A stretch of 64,000 nucleotides of DNA from Paenibacillus selenitireducens (GTDB lineage: Bacteria; Bacillota; Bacilli; Paenibacillales; Paenibacillaceae). Location of the stretch: NCBI RefSeq assembly GCF_002021565.1, contig NZ_MSZX01000003.1, positions 496,027-560,026 on the forward strand, in the 5' to 3' direction. The notes beneath the pieces were generated by a model, which was not told the DNA's origin, did no database searches, and saw only the letters and a program-made list of their open reading frames with translations. The position numbers and the translations under genes are program-made. Each line of letters begins with the position of its first letter. Positions within the stretch are counted from its first letter, which is position 1. This document shows, one piece after another, positions 54,392 to 62,820 of this stretch.

Positions 54392-55270
54392 ATGGGTGCA
54401 CAAACCGTTGGTGAGAAGGTATTTGGCGTCTTCAATACGATACTGATGATTGGACTATGTTTTATCACGTTATATCCGTTCGTATATGTGCTGTTCGCTT
54501 CCTTCAGTGATGCAGCGGCCTTCCTCCAACATCGCGGGCTGCTGCTTCGTCCCGTTGGATTTAATTTGGATGCGTATAAGGCTGTTTTTCAGAATCCGAT
54601 GATTATTACCGGATATAAGAACACGTTGTTCTACGTGACGGTTGGGACGGCGATTAACTTATTAATGACAGCAGTGGGAGCGTATGTGCTCTCGCGGCGC
54701 AATCTGTTTTTTCGTAACTTCTTGATGTTTGCCATCGTATTGACGATGGTATTCCATGGCGGCCTCATTCCATCCTTCATGTTAATTAACAAGCTAGGCA
54801 TGATGAACACGCCTTGGGCTTTATTAATTCCGGGTGCGATCTCGACCTTTAACTTGATCATTATGCGGACAGCATTCCAAGGAATTCCCGTGTCTCTGGA
54901 GGAATCAGCGAAGATTGATGGCGCTGGAGAGCTGACGATCCTGTTCCGGATTATCATTCCGTTATCGATGCCTGTCATCGCGGTCATGATTCTGTGGTAT
55001 GCCGTCGGACATTGGAACTCCTATTTCTCCGCGCTCGTGTATCTGAGAGATCGTACGTTGTATCCATTACAGCTGGTTCTTCGGGATATATTGATTGCGA
55101 ATTCGACGGATTCGATGTCAACGGGTGCTGCTGCAGATGATAAATACGCGATTGGAGAAACGATCAAATACGCCACCATCATTATTTCAACGCTGCCGAT
55201 TATCTGCTTGTACCCATTCCTGCAGAAGTATTTTGTGAAGGGCGTGCTGATTGGTGCGATTAAGGAATAA
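54392..55270 (+). CDS. LplC-like CUT1 sugar ABC permease
   Basis: The 292-residue protein has six membrane helices and the EAA loop ESAKIDGAGELTILFRIIIP, and ends in GVLIGAIKE as usual for this group. GAGGAGGG lies upstream. No ATPase gene follows. Confidence 0.9.
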   Translation: MGAQTVGEKVFGVFNTILMIGLCFITLYPFVYVLFASFSDAAAFLQHRGLLLRPVGFNLDAYKAVFQNPMIITGYKNTLFYVTVGTAINLLMTAVGAYVLSRRNLFFRNFLMFAIVLTMVFHGGLIPSFMLINKLGMMNTPWALLIPGAISTFNLIIMRTAFQGIPVSLEESAKIDGAGELTILFRIIIPLSMPVIAVMILWYAVGHWNSYFSALVYLRDRTLYPLQLVLRDILIANSTDSMSTGAAADDKYAIGETIKYATIIISTLPIICLYPFLQKYFVKGVLIGAIKE

Positions 55271-55307
55271 ATAGGTATCCTTCCCTGCCTGCTTGCATTA
55301 TAATACT

Positions 55308-55321
55308 CGTAAACGTTTTCA
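55308..55321. promoter_or_regulatory. cre-like site before the AraC regulator gene
   Basis: CGTAAACGTTTTCA differs from the CcpA consensus TGWAANCGNTNWCA mainly at its first base. It lies just after a TATAAT at 55299-55304, where CcpA would give carbon catabolite control of the regulator gene. Confidence 0.5.
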
Positions 55322-55368
55322 TTTGGGTATTAATGTAAGCTATCTTGTAGAGGTAGGGGGGATCATTC

Positions 55369-57759
55369 GTGAAATGGTCACTAAGATGGTTAGGGTTTCG
55401 TCATTTGAAAAGTGTATGGATCACGATGGTTATCTCCAATCTAGTCATGCTGCTTATTCCTTTATCCATTGGTGTTTTTCTATATAGTAAAGTAGAAGAC
55501 AGCCTTGAGAAGGGCGCGAATCGATCGAATCAAGCGATGCTGGAGCAGCTGAAATTGTCGCTCGATACCGAATTGAAAGAAGTAGACAAGCTGGCGCAGC
55601 AGATTGTATTCGATCCGAAACTCGATTATTTGCTGAAGCTGAAAGAGGATCAGAGCGGTTTTGACCGCTATAAGTTTATTGAATTTATGGGTGGGCCGGC
55701 ATTTCGCTCGAACCTCCGTTCCAATTTCATATTGGATTATTATGTATACTTCCGCAAGAGTGACCTGGTGCTAAAATCGGGTCTGCTAACGGATTCTCGC
55801 AAATTCTATGACATGTACTACAGCTATGAAGGTATGACGTATGAGGCATGGCGAGACAAAGTATTACACGGCTTTCATACGATGGAATACTTACCTTCGG
55901 CTACATTGCTCCGGCGTTCAGAACTGGATCCGATGAAGAGTATTGAGAATACACCGCTAGATGTCATTACTTTCACTCAGTCACTCCCAGGCCGCGACCG
56001 TAAGGATATTACGGGTAGTTTTGTCATTCTCATCGATGAGAGCCGCGTGAAAGAAATGTTCGCGCAAATTGAATATGCAAGTGACAGTTCCATCTATGTC
56101 GTGGATGGCGAGGGCCGAAGCATCATGTCCACGGAGCGAGAACCGCTTCCTCCCTCCTTGCTGCGCCAAATCCATAACGATGAGGGCTTGTTCAATGAGA
56201 AGCTGAACGGCGATTCGAAGGTGGTCTCGTTCACTTCCTCCGAGAAGGAGGGATGGAAGTACATTCTGGTAACACCACGAAGTGTGTATATGCAACAATT
56301 GAATCTCATTCAAGAATGGACGTTGATTCTATTTCTCCTCTGCCTAGCGATTGGTTTAATTGCTGCGGTTATCATCGCTTACCGTAATTACAGTCCGCTC
56401 CGTAAAGCTGTCGATATCATCCCTAGGGGTGCGGGATGGAAAGGGCGGCATGCTGTGAATGAATATGAGCTCATTCAAAGGACCATTGCAGATTCCCTTC
56501 AAGAAGAACAGAATTTACGCAACCTATTAGCAAGACAGACGCCTGTCCTTCGGTCCAACTATTTGTCTCGATTGATTCGGGGACAAATGGATGTCGATAC
56601 GACGGAGAAAGGCGTGCAGTCGCTGCAATTTATGGATATTACGTTTATTAGTGAGTATTTCTCGGTGATGATTATTCAACTGGATAGCATTGCAAGATTT
56701 CATATCGAACACGATGAGCAGCAGTGGGCATTGGCCCGATTCATTATATCGAATGTCGGAACGGATATGATACAGGCTCCGCATCAGACCTTCGCGGTGG
56801 AATTGGACCGGGATCGCGTTGTATTCCTGAATAACTTCGCTGCGGAACGAGCCAGCGAGATGGACTCGGACATCCAAGAGATGGCCGAATCGCTCAAGCA
56901 CATGATTGAAGACAGGTTCCATATTGATATTACGGTATCGGTCGGCCTGCCGCATGTAGGAGCGAAGAGCATCGGTGAGAGTTACGCGGAAGCAGTCGCG
57001 GCAATGGAATACCGAATTATTAAAGGTGGCGGTACCATCATTTATTTCCGGGATATCACCAATGTCCATTCCCATTATTATTACCCGATTGATATTGAGG
57101 TTCAGCTCATTAATTTCGTGCGCAGCGGGGATATGGAGAATGTGCTGAAGCTGCTTGATACGATCTATGCCATGAACTTCGAATCCGGCAGCATTACGCC
57201 AGAAGTAGGGAGATGCTTGTTCTTCAATATGACGAGCACATTCCTCAAGATCATGAACACGACAGGTACGGATCAGCGGGATATTCTTGGTCCTGACATC
57301 GACCTGATTAAAGATATCTTCTCCTATGAGACGGCCGAGAGCATGTATCGGCGTATTCAACAATTGTATGAGATGCTAACGGGGTCATTCGTTATCGAGC
57401 GAACGGATCATCGCGTTCAGCTGCTTCAAGATATGGAGCAATTTCTGGACGAGAATTTCACCGATCCGAATTTGGGGCTTGTGATGATCTCCGATCGCTT
57501 TGGCATGACACCTCAGTATATCTCTACCTTTTATAAAAAGTGCAGTGGGATGAATGTGATTGATTCGATTACCCGCAGGCGAATTCAGCAAGCGAAGATA
57601 CACATGCGCACCAAGGAGATGACCAATGCTCAACTTGCTCAATTGGTGGGGTATACGAGTGACGTCGTGTTTATCCGTGCATTCAAAAAAATTGAAGGTG
57701 TAACGCCGGGGAAATATCGGGAGAACTTCCAGACGTATACCTCGGACGAAGTCGGATAA
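55369..57759 (+). CDS. Membrane-bound AraC-family regulator (YesS/YtdP type)
   Basis: The 796-residue protein has an N-terminal membrane helix (about residues 20-42), a large extracellular sensor region, a second helix around 302-325, a middle domain and a C-terminal AraC double helix-turn-helix (about 690-790, with LVMISDRFGMTPQYISTFYKK and QLAQLVGYTSDVVFIRAFKK). It senses the substrate outside and activates the GH88-GH29-importer operon in front of it. GTG 55369 has GGGGGGATC upstream. No phosphorylation site of a classic two-component system is seen. Confidence 0.88.
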   Translation: MKWSLRWLGFRHLKSVWITMVISNLVMLLIPLSIGVFLYSKVEDSLEKGANRSNQAMLEQLKLSLDTELKEVDKLAQQIVFDPKLDYLLKLKEDQSGFDRYKFIEFMGGPAFRSNLRSNFILDYYVYFRKSDLVLKSGLLTDSRKFYDMYYSYEGMTYEAWRDKVLHGFHTMEYLPSATLLRRSELDPMKSIENTPLDVITFTQSLPGRDRKDITGSFVILIDESRVKEMFAQIEYASDSSIYVVDGEGRSIMSTEREPLPPSLLRQIHNDEGLFNEKLNGDSKVVSFTSSEKEGWKYILVTPRSVYMQQLNLIQEWTLILFLLCLAIGLIAAVIIAYRNYSPLRKAVDIIPRGAGWKGRHAVNEYELIQRTIADSLQEEQNLRNLLARQTPVLRSNYLSRLIRGQMDVDTTEKGVQSLQFMDITFISEYFSVMIIQLDSIARFHIEHDEQQWALARFIISNVGTDMIQAPHQTFAVELDRDRVVFLNNFAAERASEMDSDIQEMAESLKHMIEDRFHIDITVSVGLPHVGAKSIGESYAEAVAAMEYRIIKGGGTIIYFRDITNVHSHYYYPIDIEVQLINFVRSGDMENVLKLLDTIYAMNFESGSITPEVGRCLFFNMTSTFLKIMNTTGTDQRDILGPDIDLIKDIFSYETAESMYRRIQQLYEMLTGSFVIERTDHRVQLLQDMEQFLDENFTDPNLGLVMISDRFGMTPQYISTFYKKCSGMNVIDSITRRRIQQAKIHMRTKEMTNAQLAQLVGYTSDVVFIRAFKKIEGVTPGKYRENFQTYTSDEVG

Positions 57760-57791
57760 TAAAAGAATCAAGTTACCAGCAAGTCAAAAGG

Positions 57792-57840
57792 AAAAGGATA
57801 GCGTGGTACGAGGGAATCTCGTCTGCGCTATCCTTTTTGT
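57792..57840 (+). terminator. Terminator after the AraC-family gene
   Basis: AAAAGGATAGCG / CGCTATCCTTTTT arms, with an inner TACGAG/CTCGT stem. Confidence 0.8.
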
Positions 57841-57872
57841 ACGTATCGCCAAAAATGTATTGTCTATTCAAT

Positions 57873-58400
57873 TTAAGATAATGTAATCCAATGGCGTCGT
57901 ACGACGTTGCCATCTGCCTCGATGAATTCGGATTCCAATACGCCGCCGTTCTTGAGAATCGTTCGCTCGGAACCTATATTCGTCTGGTCGCAGACCACCA
58001 GTACTTGCTCTAATCCCAGATCTCGGGTGATCTGAAGCGACTGACGCAGCAATTCGGAAGCGTAGCCTTTGCGGCGCTCAGAAGGACGGATGCCGTAGCC
58101 GATATGTCCACCGCTCTCGAGCAGCTTCTGATTCAGCTGATGCCGAATATTGACTGCGCCTAAAATGCGATGGGAAGAATCCATCAACCAATACGTGGAG
58201 TGAGGCACGAAGCCATCCGCTAATTTGGACTCATCGGCCCCTTCATTTAGAAATTGTACATAGGCTTCGAAATCTTCGGGATCTTTACCGATGACCCAAG
58301 GAACGAAAGATTCTTGTGATGCTTTCCATTCTTCATAAAAATCAAGATACGGGGTCAGCCATTCCACGGACGGCTTTTGCAAAGAGACATTAGGGTTCAT
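57873..58400 (-). CDS. GNAT-family N-acetyltransferase
   Basis: The 175-residue protein has the acetyl-CoA-binding motif YGIRPSERRKGYASELL and GSERTILKNGG. ATG 58400 has GGAGG about 11 bases upstream; a longer frame runs to 58460 and overlaps the MFS gene. The substrate is unknown, but the fold resembles the RimJ-like and streptothricin-type acetyltransferase groups. Confidence 0.85.
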   Translation of the reverse strand: MNPNVSLQKPSVEWLTPYLDFYEEWKASQESFVPWVIGKDPEDFEAYVQFLNEGADESKLADGFVPHSTYWLMDSSHRILGAVNIRHQLNQKLLESGGHIGYGIRPSERRKGYASELLRQSLQITRDLGLEQVLVVCDQTNIGSERTILKNGGVLESEFIEADGNVVRRHWITLS

Positions 58401-58453
58401 ATAAGAATCAACCTCCATGAAAGTATGAATTTTAACTATATTCGTCGTGACGC

Positions 58454-59722
58454 TTAACAATCTACGACGGAAGCGGCAGGCTTCTCCACTTTTCTGAACA
58501 TGTAGTAGTACATCGCAGAAGCACTAATATATAGGACACCTGTCATACAGAACGTGAGCACATATCCCCAATACGTTCCATAGCTGGTTAAGAGATGCGA
58601 TTGAACCGGCCCCATCGTTGCCCACCCCATCATGAAGGCGGTCTGGGTTAACGAATTCGCAATGCCCCGTCGGCTATCGGATACGCGATCCACCATAATG
58701 GAGGATTGAATGGGATTCGCCGCATTCATCAAGGCTTGCCGGAATAAGAAGCTGATACAGGCAACGAGAAAGACATTGGTGAACCCTGTTAAGAGCAGGA
58801 ACGGCAAGGATAACATTTGAAAATAAACGACGGCGCGTACTTGCCCCACACGTCTTGCTAGGGAAGGGCCGATCAACATAGATACAATGGTCATGACTTG
58901 TCCTAATGAGATCAGAATTCCCACAGAGGTCAGGGATACCGAGAATCGGTTCGTGAAATATAAGTTGAGATAAGGTACGACAAGACCTGAGCCGAAGCCC
59001 ACAAGTAACTGTGCGAACGTAAACTTGAGAATGGATTTCCAATCTTCCCGAGCGTCTACGGAAGATGCAGCAGCTACTGCGGGAGAGGGTTCTTCCTCGT
59101 GCATCTTCTGGGCATCGGATTCTCTCACGAAGAAGAGTGGGATAAACCCAATGAAGGTCGCCGCTCCACCAACCATGAGCACGATCTGTAGACTATGGAC
59201 ATCGCTCATGCCGGCCCCCTGAAGCAAGTCAGCGAAGAATCCTCCGCCGATGCTTCCAAGCACCTGTGCAGCTAACCCCAAGGCAAAATGAATGCTGAAT
59301 AATTTAAGCCGTTGGGCTTTGTCCGCATTTTCGGCGAGAAAGGGAACCGCGATGATCTGAAAAAATGCGGTGAACAGTCCCGTAGCTACGGCAAAAACCA
59401 TCAGTGAAGACTCTCCTGTCACGAAGGAACGCCCAATAAGACTGGCGCCAGTGAACAGGGCACCGATCATGAGCAGGCTTTTACGGCTTGTCCGATCTCC
59501 TAACAAACCGATAGGAATAAAGAGAAGCGCTGTAGCTAGGGACTGAACACTGACGATGGTGCCGTTCATATCCGCTTGGTAGCCCAGCGCTTGAATGTAT
59601 AAATTATATAAGACACTGAACATGCCGGTGCCGATTTGGAAGAGTACATTCGCAATGAAGAACATGCGAATATTTCGGTTCCAAAGCTTGAATTCCCGGG
59701 TAACTTGCTGTGCGAAGAGCAT
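58454..59722 (-). CDS. MFS transporter
   Basis: The 422-residue protein has about 12 membrane helices and the loop GLLGDRTSRKSLLM after helix 2, a typical MFS motif. GGAGG lies upstream of the ATG. Neighbouring GNAT genes in the same direction (59832 upstream, 57873 downstream) may form an operon for export or modification of an unknown compound. Confidence 0.85.
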   Translation of the reverse strand: MLFAQQVTREFKLWNRNIRMFFIANVLFQIGTGMFSVLYNLYIQALGYQADMNGTIVSVQSLATALLFIPIGLLGDRTSRKSLLMIGALFTGASLIGRSFVTGESSLMVFAVATGLFTAFFQIIAVPFLAENADKAQRLKLFSIHFALGLAAQVLGSIGGGFFADLLQGAGMSDVHSLQIVLMVGGAATFIGFIPLFFVRESDAQKMHEEEPSPAVAAASSVDAREDWKSILKFTFAQLLVGFGSGLVVPYLNLYFTNRFSVSLTSVGILISLGQVMTIVSMLIGPSLARRVGQVRAVVYFQMLSLPFLLLTGFTNVFLVACISFLFRQALMNAANPIQSSIMVDRVSDSRRGIANSLTQTAFMMGWATMGPVQSHLLTSYGTYWGYVLTFCMTGVLYISASAMYYYMFRKVEKPAASVVDC

Positions 59723-59831
59723 GATGGTAATCCTCCAACGTTCTTGTAAGCTACCCTCATTGTAACAAGGGAAGTGTCCGGTGCATAGTTAAAAAATCCC
59801 AAATTATTCCTATCTCAGGGTATCAACGCAC

Positions 59832-60377
59832 TTACTTTAGGATGGCCTTCTCAAAAATATGAAAGCCGCTCGCATGCTCGCCTTGATGGGTATATCCCAG
59901 CGAAGTGTAGAACGAGAAGAGTTTCTCATTTGTCGCGATGCAATCCAGTCGAATGACGTCCTTGCCTTCGAAGCGAATTCCTTCGGATGCCCAGTTCATG
60001 ATGGCTTCACCAAGCTGTGTGCCGGCATCGTTGCGATTGATCGCCAGGCGATGCAAGAATACCGCATTCGCAGGGTCGCGATCTCCCCAGAGTTCAAGAT
60101 CCCATGCGCTAGGCTGCTGCAGGAGTATGACTACTCCGGCAAGGTCTCCACGCTCCACATGACGGAAGATGAACACGTCTCCACGTTCGATGGAATTCGC
60201 TGTTCCGTGTACATCCTCTCCATCGATCAAGGAGCTCCATTGTGTAGATCCTTGACTAAGGAGCCATAATGCAGTTTGCTTCAATAATTGCATCACAGCC
60301 TCTGTATCGGCAGTTGTTGCTTGTTCAGCACGGATATGTGGTTTGACCCAGGGTGTCTTCATTGTAAATGATGGCAT
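59832..60377 (-). CDS. GNAT-family N-acetyltransferase
   Basis: The 181-residue protein has the GNAT pattern FLHRLAINRNDAGTQLGEAIMNW and LDCIATNEKLFSFYTSLGYTHQG. ATG 60377 has GAGGAG upstream; an upstream Met at 60416 precedes this site. It is divergent from the MarR operon. Confidence 0.85.
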   Translation of the reverse strand: MPSFTMKTPWVKPHIRAEQATTADTEAVMQLLKQTALWLLSQGSTQWSSLIDGEDVHGTANSIERGDVFIFRHVERGDLAGVVILLQQPSAWDLELWGDRDPANAVFLHRLAINRNDAGTQLGEAIMNWASEGIRFEGKDVIRLDCIATNEKLFSFYTSLGYTHQGEHASGFHIFEKAILK

Positions 60378-60512
60378 GATATTGCTTCGCTCCTCGCTTC
60401 TTCGACGTAAATTCAATATATAAGCAGTATAGCTTCTTCCTGTTCAATTTTAAATAAGAATGTGTTAAAAATCACACGATTAGCGCACCCTAAATCAGGA
60501 AGTTCCACTCAT

Positions 60513-60542
60513 TTGACATCAAATATTTTAGTGTAATATAAT
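60513..60542 (+). promoter_or_regulatory. Promoter of the MarR/ABC exporter operon
   Basis: Consensus -35 TTGACA and -10 TATAAT, 18 bases apart. Confidence 0.75.
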
Positions 60543-60555
60543 TAGATCATCTAAT
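60541..60555. promoter_or_regulatory. MarR-type operator
   Basis: ATTAGATCATCTAAT is a perfect palindrome around one central base. It begins within the -10 box, so MarR binding would block transcription. Confidence 0.7.
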
Positions 60556-60608
60556 ATATTGAATGCCTAAATAATTGGCAGTCTATGTAAGCAGGAGGTG
60601 ATGTAGCC

Positions 60609-61085
60609 ATGAGTACAGAGACGACCGCCCAACAATTATTGCATGCTTTTATGCGCTTCAATAAGGCATATTGGCGTGGGGGGGGCGAATTGGAATTACG
60701 TAAGAGCGAAATGACGCTGCTCTATTGTTTGGTTCGTGCCGAAGAGAAGGGGCAGCCGAACTTAAAAGTATCGGAGATCAGCAGGCTGCTCCACGTGACG
60801 TCGCCGACAGTTACCCAGACCATTAACGAGCTTGAGCATAAAAAGCTTGTGCTGCGTCGAATGGATCCTCAGGATCGTCGGGCCGTACGCGTCGAAATGA
60901 CGCCGCTTGGTCGGGAAATCCATACCAAGGCAGGATCTTCGTTTATGGCGACATTCCAGGGACTTATAGAATATCTTGGCGAAGAAGAAAGCAAGCTTCT
61001 GGCCGAATTATTAACGAAGGTGTTCACCTATTATAAAGAACAAGATATTGCTTCGGATACGGCAATAGATTTGGATTGGAGATGA
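60609..61085 (+). CDS. MarR-family transcriptional regulator
   Basis: The 158-residue protein has the MarR winged helix (LKVSEISRLLHVTSPTVTQTI, then ELEHKKLVLRRMDPQDRRAVRVEMT) flanked by dimerisation helices. CAGGAGGTGATG lies upstream of the ATG. It is 7 bases from the exporter gene and has a perfect operator in its own promoter, so it probably represses the exporter until a ligand binds. Confidence 0.9.
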   Translation: MSTETTAQQLLHAFMRFNKAYWRGGGELELRKSEMTLLYCLVRAEEKGQPNLKVSEISRLLHVTSPTVTQTINELEHKKLVLRRMDPQDRRAVRVEMTPLGREIHTKAGSSFMATFQGLIEYLGEEESKLLAELLTKVFTYYKEQDIASDTAIDLDWR

Positions 61086-61092
61086 AAGAGGC

Positions 61093-62820
61093 ATGTTGAA
61101 ATTGTTCCGGTTTTTGAAGCCGTTCTGGCTTCCCATTACGTTCGTGCTTGTCGTTGTTTTTTTGCAAGCCTTATCGGATTTATACTTGCCGACATTAATG
61201 TCTGACATTGTAGACACAGGGATTGTGCAAGGCGACACGAACTACATTATGAAAATAGGCGGCTTCATGCTATTGGTTGCAGCGGGAGGCGGCATTTGCG
61301 CGATTATTGGTAGTTTTATGTCAGCGAAAATCGCGGTAGGATATGGCCAAAATTTACGCGCTCGCGTATTTAAGCATGTAGGCAATTTTTCGCTGCAAGA
61401 GTTTGATAAAGTCGGAACGGCTTCGCTAATTACGCGGACCACCAATGATATTACCCAAGTACAGACAGTGCTTGTCATGATGATGCGGATCATGGTGTAT
61501 GCCCCAATGATGTGTATTGGCGGATTAATTATGGCAATCAACAAGGATGCGCAGCTAACATGGGTACTGGCCGTCGTTATTCCGATTCTGGCACTGGCGA
61601 TCTTCTTGGTGGCGAGTAAAGGGATTCCGCTCTTTAAGGCCATGCAAGTGAAGCTGGATAAGCTGAATCTCGTATTACGGGAAGGTTTGACAGGGATTCG
61701 AGTTATCCGTTCATTCAATCGCGTGGATTACGAGAAGAAACGGTTCGGTGAAGCGAACCGTGATTTGACAGATACGGCGATCAAAGTAAACCGGATTATG
61801 GCTTTCCTGATGCCGGTCATGATGCTGGTGATGAACTTCTCCACCATCGCTATTATTTGGTTCGGCAGTAATCGGATTGATACGGGACATATGGAAGTTG
61901 GGGGTTTGATGGCATTTATTCAATATGCAATGCAAATCATGTTCTCGCTTATCATGGTATCGATGATGTTCGTCTTAATTCCACGAGCCTCTGCTTCTGC
62001 GGTTCGTATCAATGAGGTTTTGGATATGAAACCGGATATCAAAGATCCAGAGCGGACCACTCGAACGGATGGACGTAAAGGATACATTGAATTTAAGGAT
62101 GTAACCTTCAGTTATCCGGGAGCAGAACAGCCTGCGCTATCCCGTATTTCCTTCCAAGCCGCGCCAGGGCAAGTCACGGCGATCATTGGAGGAACGGGTT
62201 CCGGTAAATCCACGTTGTTAAACATGATGCCTAGATTCTATGACGTAGAAAGCGGCAGTATTGAGATTGACGGTGTAGATGTTCGGGAGTTGACCCAAAG
62301 CGAATTGCGTTCCAAAATCGGTCTTGTGCCGCAGAAAGCCGTTCTTTTTACCGGCACGATCGCAGAGAATATCCGCTACGGCAAAGAAGAGGCGACGGAT
62401 GAAGAAGTGAAGCATGCGGCAGCCATCGCGCAAGCCACGGATTTCATTAGCGATATGAAAGACGGTTATGATTCCTTTATTGCACAAGGCGGTTCCAACG
62501 TCTCCGGGGGACAGAAACAACGCCTTGCCATTGCAAGAGCGTTAGTACGACGACCTGAGATCTATTTGTTCGATGATAGCTTCTCTGCACTCGATTTCAA
62601 GACAGATGCGAAGCTTCGTGAAGCCTTGAAGGGCGAGACGACAGATTCGACCGTTCTTATTGTTGCACAGCGGGTAAGTACGGTGATGGACGCGGATCAG
62701 ATCATTGTGCTTGAGGAAGGTAAAATTGTCGGAAAAGGAACGCATCAAGAGCTTATGGATACATCTGAAGTATACCGCGAAATTGTATCCTCGCAGCTGT
62801 CAGAGGAGGAGATCGCATGA
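61093..62820 (+). CDS. ABC exporter half-transporter 1 (heterodimeric multidrug type)
   Basis: The 575-residue protein has an N-terminal six-helix ABC membrane domain (about residues 15-305) and a C-terminal ATPase with Walker A GGTGSGKST, Q-loop VPQKAVLF, signature VSGGQKQRL and Walker B IYLFDDSFSALD. The catalytic Glu after Walker B is Asp and then Ser, DDSFSALD, where most have DEATSALD. In heterodimeric exporters such a subunit often carries the degenerate ATP site. Its stop overlaps the next start (ATGA). Confidence 0.9.
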   Translation: MLKLFRFLKPFWLPITFVLVVVFLQALSDLYLPTLMSDIVDTGIVQGDTNYIMKIGGFMLLVAAGGGICAIIGSFMSAKIAVGYGQNLRARVFKHVGNFSLQEFDKVGTASLITRTTNDITQVQTVLVMMMRIMVYAPMMCIGGLIMAINKDAQLTWVLAVVIPILALAIFLVASKGIPLFKAMQVKLDKLNLVLREGLTGIRVIRSFNRVDYEKKRFGEANRDLTDTAIKVNRIMAFLMPVMMLVMNFSTIAIIWFGSNRIDTGHMEVGGLMAFIQYAMQIMFSLIMVSMMFVLIPRASASAVRINEVLDMKPDIKDPERTTRTDGRKGYIEFKDVTFSYPGAEQPALSRISFQAAPGQVTAIIGGTGSGKSTLLNMMPRFYDVESGSIEIDGVDVRELTQSELRSKIGLVPQKAVLFTGTIAENIRYGKEEATDEEVKHAAAIAQATDFISDMKDGYDSFIAQGGSNVSGGQKQRLAIARALVRRPEIYLFDDSFSALDFKTDAKLREALKGETTDSTVLIVAQRVSTVMDADQIIVLEEGKIVGKGTHQELMDTSEVYREIVSSQLSEEEIA

